A stretch of DNA of 64,000 nt from Kitasatospora sp. NBC_00315 (GTDB lineage: Bacteria; Actinomycetota; Actinomycetes; Streptomycetales; Streptomycetaceae): positions 2,108,001-2,172,000 of the forward strand of contig NZ_CP108025.1 of the NCBI RefSeq assembly GCF_041435095.1, written 5' to 3'. Both the position numbers and the translations under genes were made by a program. Of this stretch, positions 42,801 to 52,114 are shown piece after piece; position 1 is the stretch's first letter, and each line of letters opens with the position of its first letter. The notes beneath the pieces are model-generated. The model made no database searches and was not told the origin of the DNA. It saw nothing but the letters and a program-made list of their open reading frames with translations.

Positions 42801-45800
42801 CACGGCGAGCGGCTCGTACCCTTCGTGGCGGCCGCCGCGCCCGGGCACCGGCTGGTCCCCGGCCTCCGCGCCGGTCCCGCCGTCGAGGATCCGGTCCACG
42901 ATGTCCGCGACGCTCGCGCCGCCGAGCAGCGCCGCCACCGGCACCGCCCGTCCGAAGTCGGCCTCTACCAGACCTCGGGTGCGCATGGCCGTCGCCGAGT
43001 CGATGCCCAGGGCGGTGAGCGGGGCCGAGACGTTCAGCTCGTCGACGTCGAAGCCCAGCAGTCCCGCGACATGGTGGCGTACCCGGTCCATCACCCGCGT
43101 CCGGAGGCCGGGGGCCGCCGAACCGAGGTTCGCGTGATCCGCCCTGCCGGCGGCGGCGGGCAGGAGCGGCGCCACCGTCGCCTCCTCTGCGGCGGCCCGG
43201 GCGGCGCCGGAGATCCAGTAGCGACGCGCCTCGAACGCGGTGGCGGGCAGCGGCACCATCCGGCGCTGCCCGGTGGACAGCGCGTGCCAGGGCACCCGGA
43301 CCCCGCGCACCCACAGCGCGGCCAGTTCCTCCAGCGCGCGGTCCCCGACGAGCCCGGCGAGGAAGGCGTCGCCGCGGGCGCCGGACAGGACGGAGGCCAG
43401 CGGATCCGGACCGACGTCGGCGTTGCCCCGGTACAGGGGTGCGGACACCGGACCCCCCGCGAGGTGCTCGGCGAGCGCCCGGACGAGTTCGGCGTGGTCG
43501 GTGACCACCACGGCGAGCCGCTCGGGCAGCGGTTCCCGGCCCGACTGCGTGGTGTGGGCGAGGTCGGCGAGGCTCACGGTGCCGTCGTCGGGCAGGTCCG
43601 CCAAGTGCTCGTGGAGCCGCCGTACCGCGGTCGCGAGGCGCTCTTCGGTCCGGGCGGAGACGACGACCACCTGTGGCGCGGTGTCCGGTGCGGCGGGCGT
43701 CGGCGCCGCGGCGGCCGGCGGCGCCTCGACGACCATGCTGACGTGGCTGCCGCCCGCCGCCACGCAGTTGATGAGGGCGCGGCGGGGCTGCCAGGGGCCG
43801 TCGGTGTCCGCGGCGCCGTCCGTCGGCCAGTCGGTGAGCCCGTCGCACAGCCGCAGCGGTGAACCGTCCAGCTCCAGCCGGGGGTTCGCGGTGCCGACGG
43901 CGACCAGCGGTGCGATCTGGCCGTGCCGGAGCTGGAGGACGACCTTGGTGAGCTGGGCGATGCCGGAGGCCGCCTCGGGGTGGCCGAGGTTGGACTTCAC
44001 CGTGCCGACCGGGACGGTGCCGCGGACGTCGGCGAACACCTCGCGCAGGGCTCGCAGTTCGACCTCGTCGAAGAACGTGGTGCCGTTGGCGGCGGCCTCG
44101 ACGTAGCCGATGTCGGCCGGCGCGACGTCGGCCCGCTCCAGGGCGCGCCGAACGGCGGAGACCTGGGTGCGGTGGCTCGGCGTCATGAAACCGTTGGAGC
44201 GGCCGCTGTGCAGCGAGGCGGTGCTCTTGATGACGGCGTGCACGGTGTCGCCGTCGCGCAGGGCGGCCTCCATCGGCTTGAGCAGGACGGCGCCGACCGC
44301 CTCGGCGGGCAGGTATCCGTCGCCGTCGCGGAAGCTGCGCGCCCCCGGGTGGGTGCCGAGCAGTTGCATCTCGTCGAGGGCCAGGTACTTGTCGGGGTGG
44401 GTGGTCAGGTTGACCCCTCCGGCCACGGCCAGCTCGCACTCGCCGCGCAGCAGGTCGGCACAGGCCAGGTGCACGGCCATGGCGGACGAGGTGCACATGC
44501 TGTCCACCGCCAGGCTCGGACCCTCCAGGCCGAAGAAGTGGGAGACGCGGTTGGCGATGAGGTTGTAGGAGGCGGCCGAGGTGAGCGCGGCGAGCGTCGG
44601 GTCCTGCGCGGTGTCCGCCCGGTACATCTGGTAGGCGGCGCCGACGTAGACCCCGACGCGCCGCCGGTAGCGCCGCTCGACGACCTCCTGGGTGACGCCG
44701 CCCTGCTCCAACAGGTGCCACACCGTCTCCAGGAACAGCCGCTGCTGCGGATCCATCGCGGCGGCCTGGCGGGGTGAGATGCCGAAATGCAGCGGGTCGA
44801 ACCGGTCGATGCCGTCGAGGAACGCGCCCCACCTGGCCCGGCCGCCGGTGTCCCAGCGATCGGCCGGCACTTCGGAGACGCAGTCTCGGCCTTCGCGCAG
44901 CGCCGCCCAGAACTCCTCCAGGTCGTCGGCGTGCGGGTAGCGGCCGCTGATGCCGACGATGGCGATGTCCTGGCTGCGATGGCGCTGCTCGACCCGGACG
45001 GGTGCGGGGGCCTGCGCAGCGCGCGGGCTCTCGGGCTCCGGGGCCCGGGCGGCAGTCGCGGCGGGCTCGGCCCGTACGGGGGCAGCGGTGGGCGGGGGCT
45101 CGCCGACGAGGGCGCGCAGTGCCTGCGGGTGCTCGGCGGCGAGGTGGCGGGCGAGAGCGCGCACGGTCTGCACCTCGAACAGCAGCGTCCGCGACAGCGG
45201 GCCGAAGCTCTCCTCCAGCGGCTGGACCATGGCCACGCCGAGCACCGAGTCCATGCCGTAGCGCTCCAGCGGTGTGTCGGGGTCCAGCCGCTCGGGACCG
45301 AGCTTGAGGGCCGCCGCCAGCGTCCGCCGCAGGTGGGCGACGGCGCGCTCCTCGAGCGCCGGCACCGCGCTGTCGGCGGTGCCCGTGCTGTCGGCGGCGG
45401 CGGGGACGGGGTCGGGGTCGGGGTCGGCAGCGACAGGGGCCGGGCCGGGGTCGGCGAGCGGGGTCCCGCTCACCGGGGCCGGCGTCGCGGGGACGCGCTC
45501 GGCCGGCGGGGCCGGCGTGTACCCGTCCGTCAGCTCGGCCGGCAGGGCCTCGCGCCGGCCCGCGACGACCAGCAGCCTGCCGTCCCTGCGGACGTCCTCG
45601 TCGGTGAGCGCCCATCGCAGGGCGGCCAGGCCGCGTTCGGTGTCGAGCGGGGCGAGCCCGGCGGCGCGCAGCTGCTCCCGGACGGCGTGGTCCGCTCCCA
45701 TGCCGCCCTCGTCCCACAGCGGCCATCCGACGGACACGGTACGGCCGCTGCGCAGGCCCGTGTCGACGAGCCGGTTGCGGTGGACGGCGTAGGCGTCCAT

Positions 45801-48800
45801 GAACGCGTTGGCGACGGCGTAGTCGCTCTGGCCGGGGTTGCCGAAGGCGCCGGCGATCGAGGAGAAGCAGACGAACAGCTCCAGCGGCTGCTCGCGCGTC
45901 AACTCGTCGAGGTGGACCAGACCGGCCACCTTGGGGGCGAGGACGCGCTCCAGTTCCTCGGCGCTCTTGCGGACGACGAGGTTGTCGTGGACGACGCCCG
46001 CGGCGTGCAGCACGCCGGTCAGCGGGCCGTGCTCGTCGGCGATGTGGGCCAGCAGGCCGGCGAGGGCGTGCCGGTCGGCGACGTCGACACGCTGGTGGTC
46101 GACGGTCAGCCCCGCGGCGCGCAGGGCGTCCAGCTCGGCGCGCCGGTCCCCGGTCAGCGGGGAACGCCCGGCGAGCACCACGGTGGCGCGGCCGACGCCG
46201 GCGGCGATGTCCCGCGCCGTGATCAGGCCGAGGCCGCCGAGGCCGCCGGTGACGAGGTAGACGGCGCCCTCCCGCCAGGGCGTCGGTGCGGGCCGGGCGG
46301 TGGTTTCGGCCAGCCGGCGCACCAGGCGGCGGCCCTCCCGGTGGTGCACCTCCGGCTCGGGGTCGGCGGACACCTCGGCTGCGAGGCGGGCCGCGACGGT
46401 GGCGGGCGAGGCGCCGTCCAGGCACTCCACGTACTGGGCGTGCAGCCCCGGGTTCTCCAGGTGGGCCGTGCGCAGCAACCCCGCCAGACCGGTGAGACAG
46501 GCCGCGTCGGCGAGGTCCGCGGTGCCGACGGAGACGACCTGCAGCAGGGTGGGACGCCGCGGGCCGCGCTCCAGGAGCTCGCGGACCAGCGTGAACAGCC
46601 GGCGCGCCGCGTCGGTGTACCGGCGGTCCGGCGACCCCTCGGCGAGCCCGAGGACGGTACAGGTCGTATCGGCGGGCAGGGCGGCCCGCAGGGCGTCGCG
46701 GTCGCCGTCGGTGAGCCGGCCGAGCACCACGACGTGCCGTTCGGCGAAGGGCTCGCCGGGCACGGCCGGTGCGATGGCGCGCGCCGTCCACTCGGGCCGC
46801 AGCAGCACGACGTCAGGGGTGTCTCCGGCCGCGCGACGGTGCGGTGCGCCCTCGGTGTCGAGGTCGAACCAGCAGCGGTCGCGGGCGAAGGGGTAGCCGG
46901 GCAGGCTGATCCGGCGCACGGGGCTTGCGACGGGGCGGGCGTGCTCCCACTCCACCACGGCGCCGTCGGCCCACAGCGCCAGCAGCGTCCGGTGCGAACC
47001 CTGCCGCGTCCAGGCGGCCAGGGCGGAGCGCACGGCGTCACCGTCCGCGCGACGGCCCGGGCGGACGGTGCCGCGGACCCAGGAGCCGGTCACGGCAGGA
47101 TCGGTGGCGAAGGCGGCGAGCCGCTCCCGGGCCTCGGCGAGGGAGGTCGCGGCGAAGGCGAGGCGCTCCTCCAGAGCCATACGTCCGGTCTGCAGGGTCC
47201 AGGCCACGGCGGGGAGATCGGCCTCGGTCAGCCCGGCAAGCCGGGCGTGCAGGCGGCGGGCCTGCTCGACCAGCTGGGCCTCGCTCTTGGCGGAGAGCAC
47301 GAACAGCGCGGGGCCGGCCGGCGCGGCTGCGGGGGCGGCGGGCCGCCGGTACTCGGCGATGACCACGTGGGCGTTGGAGCCGCCGCCGCCGAAGCTGGAC
47401 ACGCCGGCGACGCGCGGCACGGTGCGCCGTTCACCGTCGCGGTCCACGACGGGCCGGTGCCAGGGCTCCAGCGTGCGCTGCACGCGCAACGGGGTGCGGT
47501 CGAAGTCGATGTGCGGGTTGAGGGTCGCGGAGTGCAGGCTCGGCACGAGTTCGCCGTGCCGCATCTGGAGCAGCACCTTGGTGACTCCGGCGATGCCGGA
47601 GGCGCTCTCGCAGTGCCCGATGTTGGACTTCACGGAGCCGATCGCGAGGCGCTCCGGGCCACCGCCCGCGCGGCGGAAGGCCTGCTCCAGGCCGACGACC
47701 TCGACGGGGTCGCCGAGGGACGTACCGGTGCCGTGCGCTTCGAGATAGCTCAGGGAGCGCGGGTCGACTCCGGCGGCGGTGAGTGCGTCGGCGATGACCT
47801 CGCCCTGCGCCACCGGGGTGGGCACCGAGTAACCGCTGGTGCGCCCGCCGTGGTTGACGGCGGTTCCCTTGACGACGCCGTGGATCTGGTCGCCGTCGGC
47901 GATGGCCCGCTCCAGCGGCTTGAGCAGGACGGCGCCGACCCCCTCGCCGGGCACGTAGCCGTCGCCGCCCTCACCGAAGCTCCGGCACCGGCCGTCACCG
48001 GAGAGGAACCTGCGCTGCCCGAGCACCAGGTACTTGTTGGGGTGCAGGGTGAGATTGACGCCGCCGGCGAGTGCCGTGTCGCACTGCCCGCTGCGGATGG
48101 CCTCGCAGGCGAGGTGGATGGAGGTGAGGCTGGACGAACACATGGTGTCCACGGCCAGGCTCGGGCCGTGGAAGTCGTAGAAGTACGAGACCCGGTTCGC
48201 GACCGTGGCGGCGCTGCCCCACAGCGCGTCGGGCCGGCCGCGTTCCTGCGCCTGGGCGCCGAGGAGCTGGTACTCCTGGTACATCACGCCGACGAACACG
48301 CCGACCCTGGCATCGCGTGACAGGCGGTCGGGGGTGTACCCGGCGTCCTCCAGGGTGTGGTGGGCGCACTGGAGGAACAGGCGCTCCTGCGGGTCGAGGT
48401 GGTCGGCCTCCAGCAGGGAGATGTGGAAGAACAGCGGGTCGAACCGCTCGATGTCGTCGAGGAATCCGCCCCAGCTGCCGGCTCCGGCATCCGCGTACCG
48501 CTGCCGGTTCCAGCGATCGGCCGGCACCTCCCGGATGCAGTCCCGGCCCGAACGCAGGTTCTGCCAGAACTCGTCCAGGTCGGCGGCCTCGGGGTAGCGG
48601 CCGCTGACGCCGATGATCGCGATGTCGCCGGGGCGCACGGACTCCGGGCCGACGGCGTCGTCGTCGGTCGTCCCGTCGCCGTCCTGGGTGACGGCCCGGT
48701 CGAGCAGCGGATCGGGCTGCGCCGGGGGTCTCCGCGGGGGCTGCGCCGGCGGTGTCCGCCGGTCGGGGGCGGCCGGGGTGCGGTGCTCACGGCCCAGGTG

Positions 48801-50312
48801 CTCCGCGAGGGCCCGCAGGGTGTGGTGCTCCTGGAAGGCGGTCAGCGGGACGGTCAGGCCGAGGCGCGCGTTCACCCGGTCGGCCAGACGTGCCAGGCCC
48901 CCCACGTCCAGCCCGAACTCGGCCAGCTCGGCGTCGGGGTGGAGTTCGGTGACGGGGACACGAAGGACCGCGGACACCTCGTCGGCGAGGGCGGCGTGCA
49001 GGGCGGAGTACGGCTCCTCGCTCCCGGCGACGGGCGACCCGAGGACGACGGCGTCCGGGGCCGGGGCGACGGGGATCGTCGCCCGATCCGACCGGGTCCC
49101 AGCCGTGGGGGCGGTCACCGGGAGCTGCGCGGGCACCTGCGACTCCAACCACAGCGCCAGCTCCGCGACCGTGTGGTGCTCGAACATCAGCGTCGGCGAA
49201 AGCTCCACCGACAGCCGCGTCTCCAACGCCGCGACCAACGACAGCAGATCGGCCGACGCAAGCCCCAACTCGTAGTAGCCGAGCCCCACATCCACCTGAT
49301 CCGGCGTCACCTCAAGCCGCGTGGCCACCAGTTCTCGCACCACCTCCAGCACGCCGCTTCCTCCGACCGGGGCAGCCGGCACCGGCGCCGCGGGGGTCGG
49401 TGGCGCGAGGGTCACTGCCACAGGGGTCGCTGCCGCGGCGGTCGGTGCCGCCATCGTGGAGGCGTCGGCGCGGACGTCGAGGGAGGCCGCGGCACGGACC
49501 CTCTTGGCCACGAACTGGCCCACCTCGGCGACCTTCGCACCGGTGGCGTCGTAGAACTCCACGCTGAGCCGGATGAGTTCCTCGTCCCGGCGGACGGAGT
49601 GGGCGGCGACCCGGATGTAGCAGCGGTTCCCCAGCGGTCCGGTGGCGCGGAACCGCTCGAACATCAGGGGCAGGTAGAGGCCGGGACCGTCGTTGTCGCC
49701 GTACAGCATGCCGATGGCAACGCCACCGCCGAGCAGGCCCGCCTCGAACAGGGCCGGGTGGAAGAGGAACACGCCTTCGCTTCCCCGGTGTTCGGGGGCG
49801 AGCTCCACCTCGGCGATCCAGTCGCCGGCTCGGTGGTGGACCGCTCCGCCGATCTTCATCAGACCGGAGTGGACCAGGTCGTACTCGCGGCACCAGCCGT
49901 AGATCTCATCGAGCGTGGTCAGCCGGGTGGCCCCGTCGACGGGCAGCTCAAGCCGTTCGGTGAAGGTGGCGGGGGCACAGCGGCGCACGGTCGCGACGGC
50001 GTGGAGGACGTCGACCGTGTCCTCGGGGCGTCGACTGCGGACCTCGACACGCCAGCCTCCGTCCGGCCCACCGCGTCCCTCGACGGTGGTCAGGACGCGC
50101 TTCGCGGGCCCGACGACGAGCGGAGCAAGAATCGTGAGGTTGCGTAACTCCACGTCCTGCATGGGGTGGCCGTGCCGAGCGAGGACCTGGAGGACCAGGT
50201 CCACGTAACCGACCCCGGGCAGGAGGCTGCGGCCGTGGACGACGTGCCCGTGCAGCAGCGGGTTGTCGGCGGTGACAGTGAAGGTCTCGCTGAACGTGGT
50301 CGATCCGGTCAT
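39816..50312 (-). CDS. AT-less type I PKS: DH-ACP-ACP*-KS-KR-ACP-KS0-ACP-C-FkbH
   Basis: A 3498-aa megasynthase of the trans-AT kind: no GHSxG acyltransferase is present. Order by residue: DH about 5-280 (HVVHG at 23-27, but the second motif is HPALFEAG with Glu190); ACP Ser353; a second ACP-like domain with Val470 where Ser should be; KS about 560-990 with Cys725 and His860; KR about 1345-1535 (GGLGGLG, Tyr1498); ACP Ser1689; a second KS about 1780-2190 with Cys1940 but Ala2074 instead of the first His; ACP Ser2439; condensation domain about 2530-2915 (HHAVSDL, His2642, Asp2646); FkbH-like HAD domain about 2970-3495 (VDGDETLW, Asp3155 and Asp3157). FkbH enzymes load glyceryl from 1,3-bisphosphoglycerate onto ACPs. 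ATG at 50312 is the start nearest to the DH homology; one 54 bp up is possible. Confidence 0.93.
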   Translation of the reverse strand: MTGSTTFSETFTVTADNPLLHGHVVHGRSLLPGVGYVDLVLQVLARHGHPMQDVELRNLTILAPLVVGPAKRVLTTVEGRGGPDGGWRVEVRSRRPEDTVDVLHAVATVRRCAPATFTERLELPVDGATRLTTLDEIYGWCREYDLVHSGLMKIGGAVHHRAGDWIAEVELAPEHRGSEGVFLFHPALFEAGLLGGGVAIGMLYGDNDGPGLYLPLMFERFRATGPLGNRCYIRVAAHSVRRDEELIRLSVEFYDATGAKVAEVGQFVAKRVRAAASLDVRADASTMAAPTAAAATPVAVTLAPPTPAAPVPAAPVGGSGVLEVVRELVATRLEVTPDQVDVGLGYYELGLASADLLSLVAALETRLSVELSPTLMFEHHTVAELALWLESQVPAQLPVTAPTAGTRSDRATIPVAPAPDAVVLGSPVAGSEEPYSALHAALADEVSAVLRVPVTELHPDAELAEFGLDVGGLARLADRVNARLGLTVPLTAFQEHHTLRALAEHLGREHRTPAAPDRRTPPAQPPRRPPAQPDPLLDRAVTQDGDGTTDDDAVGPESVRPGDIAIIGVSGRYPEAADLDEFWQNLRSGRDCIREVPADRWNRQRYADAGAGSWGGFLDDIERFDPLFFHISLLEADHLDPQERLFLQCAHHTLEDAGYTPDRLSRDARVGVFVGVMYQEYQLLGAQAQERGRPDALWGSAATVANRVSYFYDFHGPSLAVDTMCSSSLTSIHLACEAIRSGQCDTALAGGVNLTLHPNKYLVLGQRRFLSGDGRCRSFGEGGDGYVPGEGVGAVLLKPLERAIADGDQIHGVVKGTAVNHGGRTSGYSVPTPVAQGEVIADALTAAGVDPRSLSYLEAHGTGTSLGDPVEVVGLEQAFRRAGGGPERLAIGSVKSNIGHCESASGIAGVTKVLLQMRHGELVPSLHSATLNPHIDFDRTPLRVQRTLEPWHRPVVDRDGERRTVPRVAGVSSFGGGGSNAHVVIAEYRRPAAPAAAPAGPALFVLSAKSEAQLVEQARRLHARLAGLTEADLPAVAWTLQTGRMALEERLAFAATSLAEARERLAAFATDPAVTGSWVRGTVRPGRRADGDAVRSALAAWTRQGSHRTLLALWADGAVVEWEHARPVASPVRRISLPGYPFARDRCWFDLDTEGAPHRRAAGDTPDVVLLRPEWTARAIAPAVPGEPFAERHVVVLGRLTDGDRDALRAALPADTTCTVLGLAEGSPDRRYTDAARRLFTLVRELLERGPRRPTLLQVVSVGTADLADAACLTGLAGLLRTAHLENPGLHAQYVECLDGASPATVAARLAAEVSADPEPEVHHREGRRLVRRLAETTARPAPTPWREGAVYLVTGGLGGLGLITARDIAAGVGRATVVLAGRSPLTGDRRAELDALRAAGLTVDHQRVDVADRHALAGLLAHIADEHGPLTGVLHAAGVVHDNLVVRKSAEELERVLAPKVAGLVHLDELTREQPLELFVCFSSIAGAFGNPGQSDYAVANAFMDAYAVHRNRLVDTGLRSGRTVSVGWPLWDEGGMGADHAVREQLRAAGLAPLDTERGLAALRWALTDEDVRRDGRLLVVAGRREALPAELTDGYTPAPPAERVPATPAPVSGTPLADPGPAPVAADPDPDPVPAAADSTGTADSAVPALEERAVAHLRRTLAAALKLGPERLDPDTPLERYGMDSVLGVAMVQPLEESFGPLSRTLLFEVQTVRALARHLAAEHPQALRALVGEPPPTAAPVRAEPAATAARAPEPESPRAAQAPAPVRVEQRHRSQDIAIVGISGRYPHADDLEEFWAALREGRDCVSEVPADRWDTGGRARWGAFLDGIDRFDPLHFGISPRQAAAMDPQQRLFLETVWHLLEQGGVTQEVVERRYRRRVGVYVGAAYQMYRADTAQDPTLAALTSAASYNLIANRVSHFFGLEGPSLAVDSMCTSSAMAVHLACADLLRGECELAVAGGVNLTTHPDKYLALDEMQLLGTHPGARSFRDGDGYLPAEAVGAVLLKPMEAALRDGDTVHAVIKSTASLHSGRSNGFMTPSHRTQVSAVRRALERADVAPADIGYVEAAANGTTFFDEVELRALREVFADVRGTVPVGTVKSNLGHPEAASGIAQLTKVVLQLRHGQIAPLVAVGTANPRLELDGSPLRLCDGLTDWPTDGAADTDGPWQPRRALINCVAAGGSHVSMVVEAPPAAAAPTPAAPDTAPQVVVVSARTEERLATAVRRLHEHLADLPDDGTVSLADLAHTTQSGREPLPERLAVVVTDHAELVRALAEHLAGGPVSAPLYRGNADVGPDPLASVLSGARGDAFLAGLVGDRALEELAALWVRGVRVPWHALSTGQRRMVPLPATAFEARRYWISGAARAAAEEATVAPLLPAAAGRADHANLGSAAPGLRTRVMDRVRHHVAGLLGFDVDELNVSAPLTALGIDSATAMRTRGLVEADFGRAVPVAALLGGASVADIVDRILDGGTGAEAGDQPVPGRGGRHEGYEPLAVPDADGTVRYPATRDVIRLLRTEQQGTPGVTHNIGCAVKLAASVGRERLAGVLGDLAARHAALRTAIVADPEHGLRLEVRQTLPGPLLRWSVVDEDTDADRRLRELLEPPFELSVAPLWRFELLEYPSGKQVLLYGAHHAVSDLPSMALVPAEIGAELTGEHLSSASSLDDLDALMRAQPARQGSEDEAASAAQPREWFSGIRRLELTLAKPRPAARSYRAETEVVEVPDGLSERVAVEARRLGITPAAFWLGTLTMFLARLRERSRFVLAVPVDTRMHAEALDAVGFFGVPIPFPAEAAPHESVAEVLRRTDERLGLHLEKGVSFSDTMSTLVAEGLYRENAPLVEVYFNYLPPRGLKLPGLEMLPAGTGHSDLDLMISVSPDLGHMRLDYNLDILDGASCAGFGRDLLDLIGEVAGRAGAGTVGELSVRRAAGPVASPSGESGTVLLTPQPLPVPASRSSAAGSVALAATFALGDLSALLGLALEGTGLTVAEGPYHQVLAALHDPTGVLCDPSAAAALVLLRAADLGRYGEIDDELLAELGEEYPAALRSLAERTGRPVIVCFLPAHSTPERLREWEEQVRSRLRDQAGIAVLGPESFGGDGFADPFDAETEALAHLPFRTEFQAAVAVALAELVRASRRTPPKVIAVDGDETLWDGIAGEDGPEHVGLTGARARLARRLLQWRAAGALLVLVSNNDEATVRAVFDRSDSLLRAEHFSVIAAGWTPKPVRLKAVAEDLGLGLDTFMFLDDNPADIARMRAALPEVLCVTCPPREGLPDFLTRLWPVAPRAATREDAARADFYRQDKVREEERSRTSFADFLERLNLETDFQPLGADTMERSVQLARRTSQFNLRPVAVGEAELTRWRQDGEVWTVRARDRFGDYGQIAVVVIRPDGETLDVVGWMMSCRVLGRGAEERVLGWLADRAEALGCPAVRMTAEHTPRNVPVRRLVAALGGGDPEAPRLEALVPVDRLRDFRSWDATTDETVEATA

Positions 50313-51444
50313 GGGTGTCCGTCCCGAAAGGAGCGTCGAGCCAGCGGGTGGGCCCGGTGGCGGCATAGCCGGCGAAGAACAGCCGGAATTGCGCCACGGG
50401 AATCCCCGAATACCGGCGCATGGGTACGCAGAAAAGCGAGCAGCACCGATTCCCGACTAACCCCTTCGAGGGACCTCACCGAGGGCGGCAGGCGTCAGGA
50501 ACACGAAGTCGAATGCTGATCGGGCAATACCAGGAGGAGCGGAGCTTCACCGCTCAGTAGGGATAGCCGAACGAAGGCCGGTCATACGCACAACGTGTTG
50601 CTGAACCTACGTCGTGCTCACACAGGCACAGCCCGCACTTTTCCCCGATCATCATGGTCGGATTCACCCCCCGATAGCCCGCAACCGTGATCGAACGAAA
50701 CGTTAGGTCATCGACTGCACGCCGTCAACCATGATCCGCCGCCAAGAAATCTGCGGCTGCTGAATATCCTGTTCGGCCAGCTCAGTCGCTATGCAGGGCC
50801 TCCGACTGGCGCGCGAACGGCCCCCGGCGGAGGACACCGCAGGCCGGGCCCCGACCGACGAGCCGCAATGCCGCCGTCCTTTCGGCCGACCCGCTCACCC
50901 AGCTCGGATTTCGAGCTCGCACATCACCCGACCTGCTGAGATCTCCTATTCCGGGGAACACGGCAGGTGATCGTTCTCCACCTTTCGGGCGGCTCTGGTC
51001 ACCGAGCGTGAAGGAACGGCCACCGGGGGGTTTTCCGCCGGGATCCTGCCGTCGAGGCCCCGGGTGTTTTGCCCCGCTATCGAGTCGAGTTCTACGAATG
51101 TCCGTACCCCCGCCCCGACGCGCTCTTCGAGCCGACCGAAAAGATCTTCTGCGCGGACGGCCCGGTGAAGTCGCTGGTCGAACTGACAGCGAGGCTTTTC
51201 CGGCCTTCGGCCGAGGATCGAATTCGGGCCGATCCGGTGGCCCTGCTCCGCGGGTCCGAGAGAGCCCGGGGCTCTCGTGACGTGTCCAGGCGCCGGGCCG
51301 GATCATGCGCATCCCCATCACCGGGTCCCGCGCTGTCACGAGGCGGACCGTCCGGCAGGCGGCCGGACATGCGGAAAGCACCTCCGGCCGACCGGAATCG
51401 AGGATTGTCGAGGCCGTTGTGCCTTCGTGGGGGGCTCCTGAACG

Positions 51445-51488
51445 GACGGCGGAGGGCGCGGCCCCGATGGGCCGGACCCTCCGCCGTC
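51445..51488 (-). terminator. Large hairpin in the relic region
   Basis: GACGGCGGAGGG (51445-51456) pairs perfectly with CCCTCCGCCGTC (51477-51488), with an inner GGCCC/GGGCC stem. On the reverse strand it lies 26 bp after a frame ending LPVVQ-stop (near 51514), which has a frameshift upstream, so it probably once ended a gene now degraded. Confidence 0.55.
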
Positions 51489-52052
51489 GTGACCGGTCTT
51501 CGGCGATCCGCTACTGGACGACCGGCAGGGTACCGGTGGGATCAGGTGCGCGTCCGGTGCTGGGCGGTACCGCCGTTGCAGGTCCGCAGCTTTACGGCGG
51601 CGCCGTTGACCACGACGGCCGCGACCACGGCGACCACGGCGGCCACCCGTCGACGGCGCCCCCGCAGGCCGGGCGGAGCACCCGGTCGAGGCGATGCGCG
51701 CACTGGCGGGGTGGCGGCCGGATTCCCGATGCCAGGGGCGCCCGGGATCCTCGGGCGTCCCCAGAGGCTAGCCAGAGGCCATGAGCATGTCAATGGCCTG
51801 GACAAGCTTCCGTCCAACGTGGTCGCGGCGGCCGGCCTCCCACTCGGCTGGGCCCAGCAACTCCTTTGCGAAACACGGTCTTTGGCAATGCCGGAGCCCA
51901 GGACGGCCCGACCGGCGGCCGGCCCTGGGGGCCACCACCTCACCATCGGCTGGCATCCCTACCGGGCGGAGAGGGAGTCGGGCCAGCGGACCGCGCGATC
52001 ACACGGATCCCGGACACCGCCGGACTCAAACCGGCCCACTCGGTGTCCGCCC

Positions 52053-52114
52053 TCCGGGCTCCGGCCCCGTCAGTGCTTCACGCGTCCGGGCCCCGGCCCC
52101 GTCAGTGCTTCACG
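52053..52114. repeat. Two 30-bp direct copies separated by 2 bp
   Basis: Copies at 52053-52082 and 52085-52114 differ at one base (T/C); each runs from TCCGGGC through CCCCGTCAGTGCTTCACG. The second copy overlaps the 3' end of the DUF3500 relic (its VKH-stop), so the end of that gene has been duplicated. Confidence 0.8.

Noticed and set aside
42760..46791. 1343-codon reverse frame overlapping the PKS in another phase
   Set aside because: Arg/Ala/Gly-rich shadow; the PKS frame carries KS, KR and ACP motifs throughout the same bases.
45470..47100. Acyltransferase domain between KS1 and KR
   Set aside because: No GHSxG or other AT motif is present; the span is the KS linker plus the structural part of the KR.
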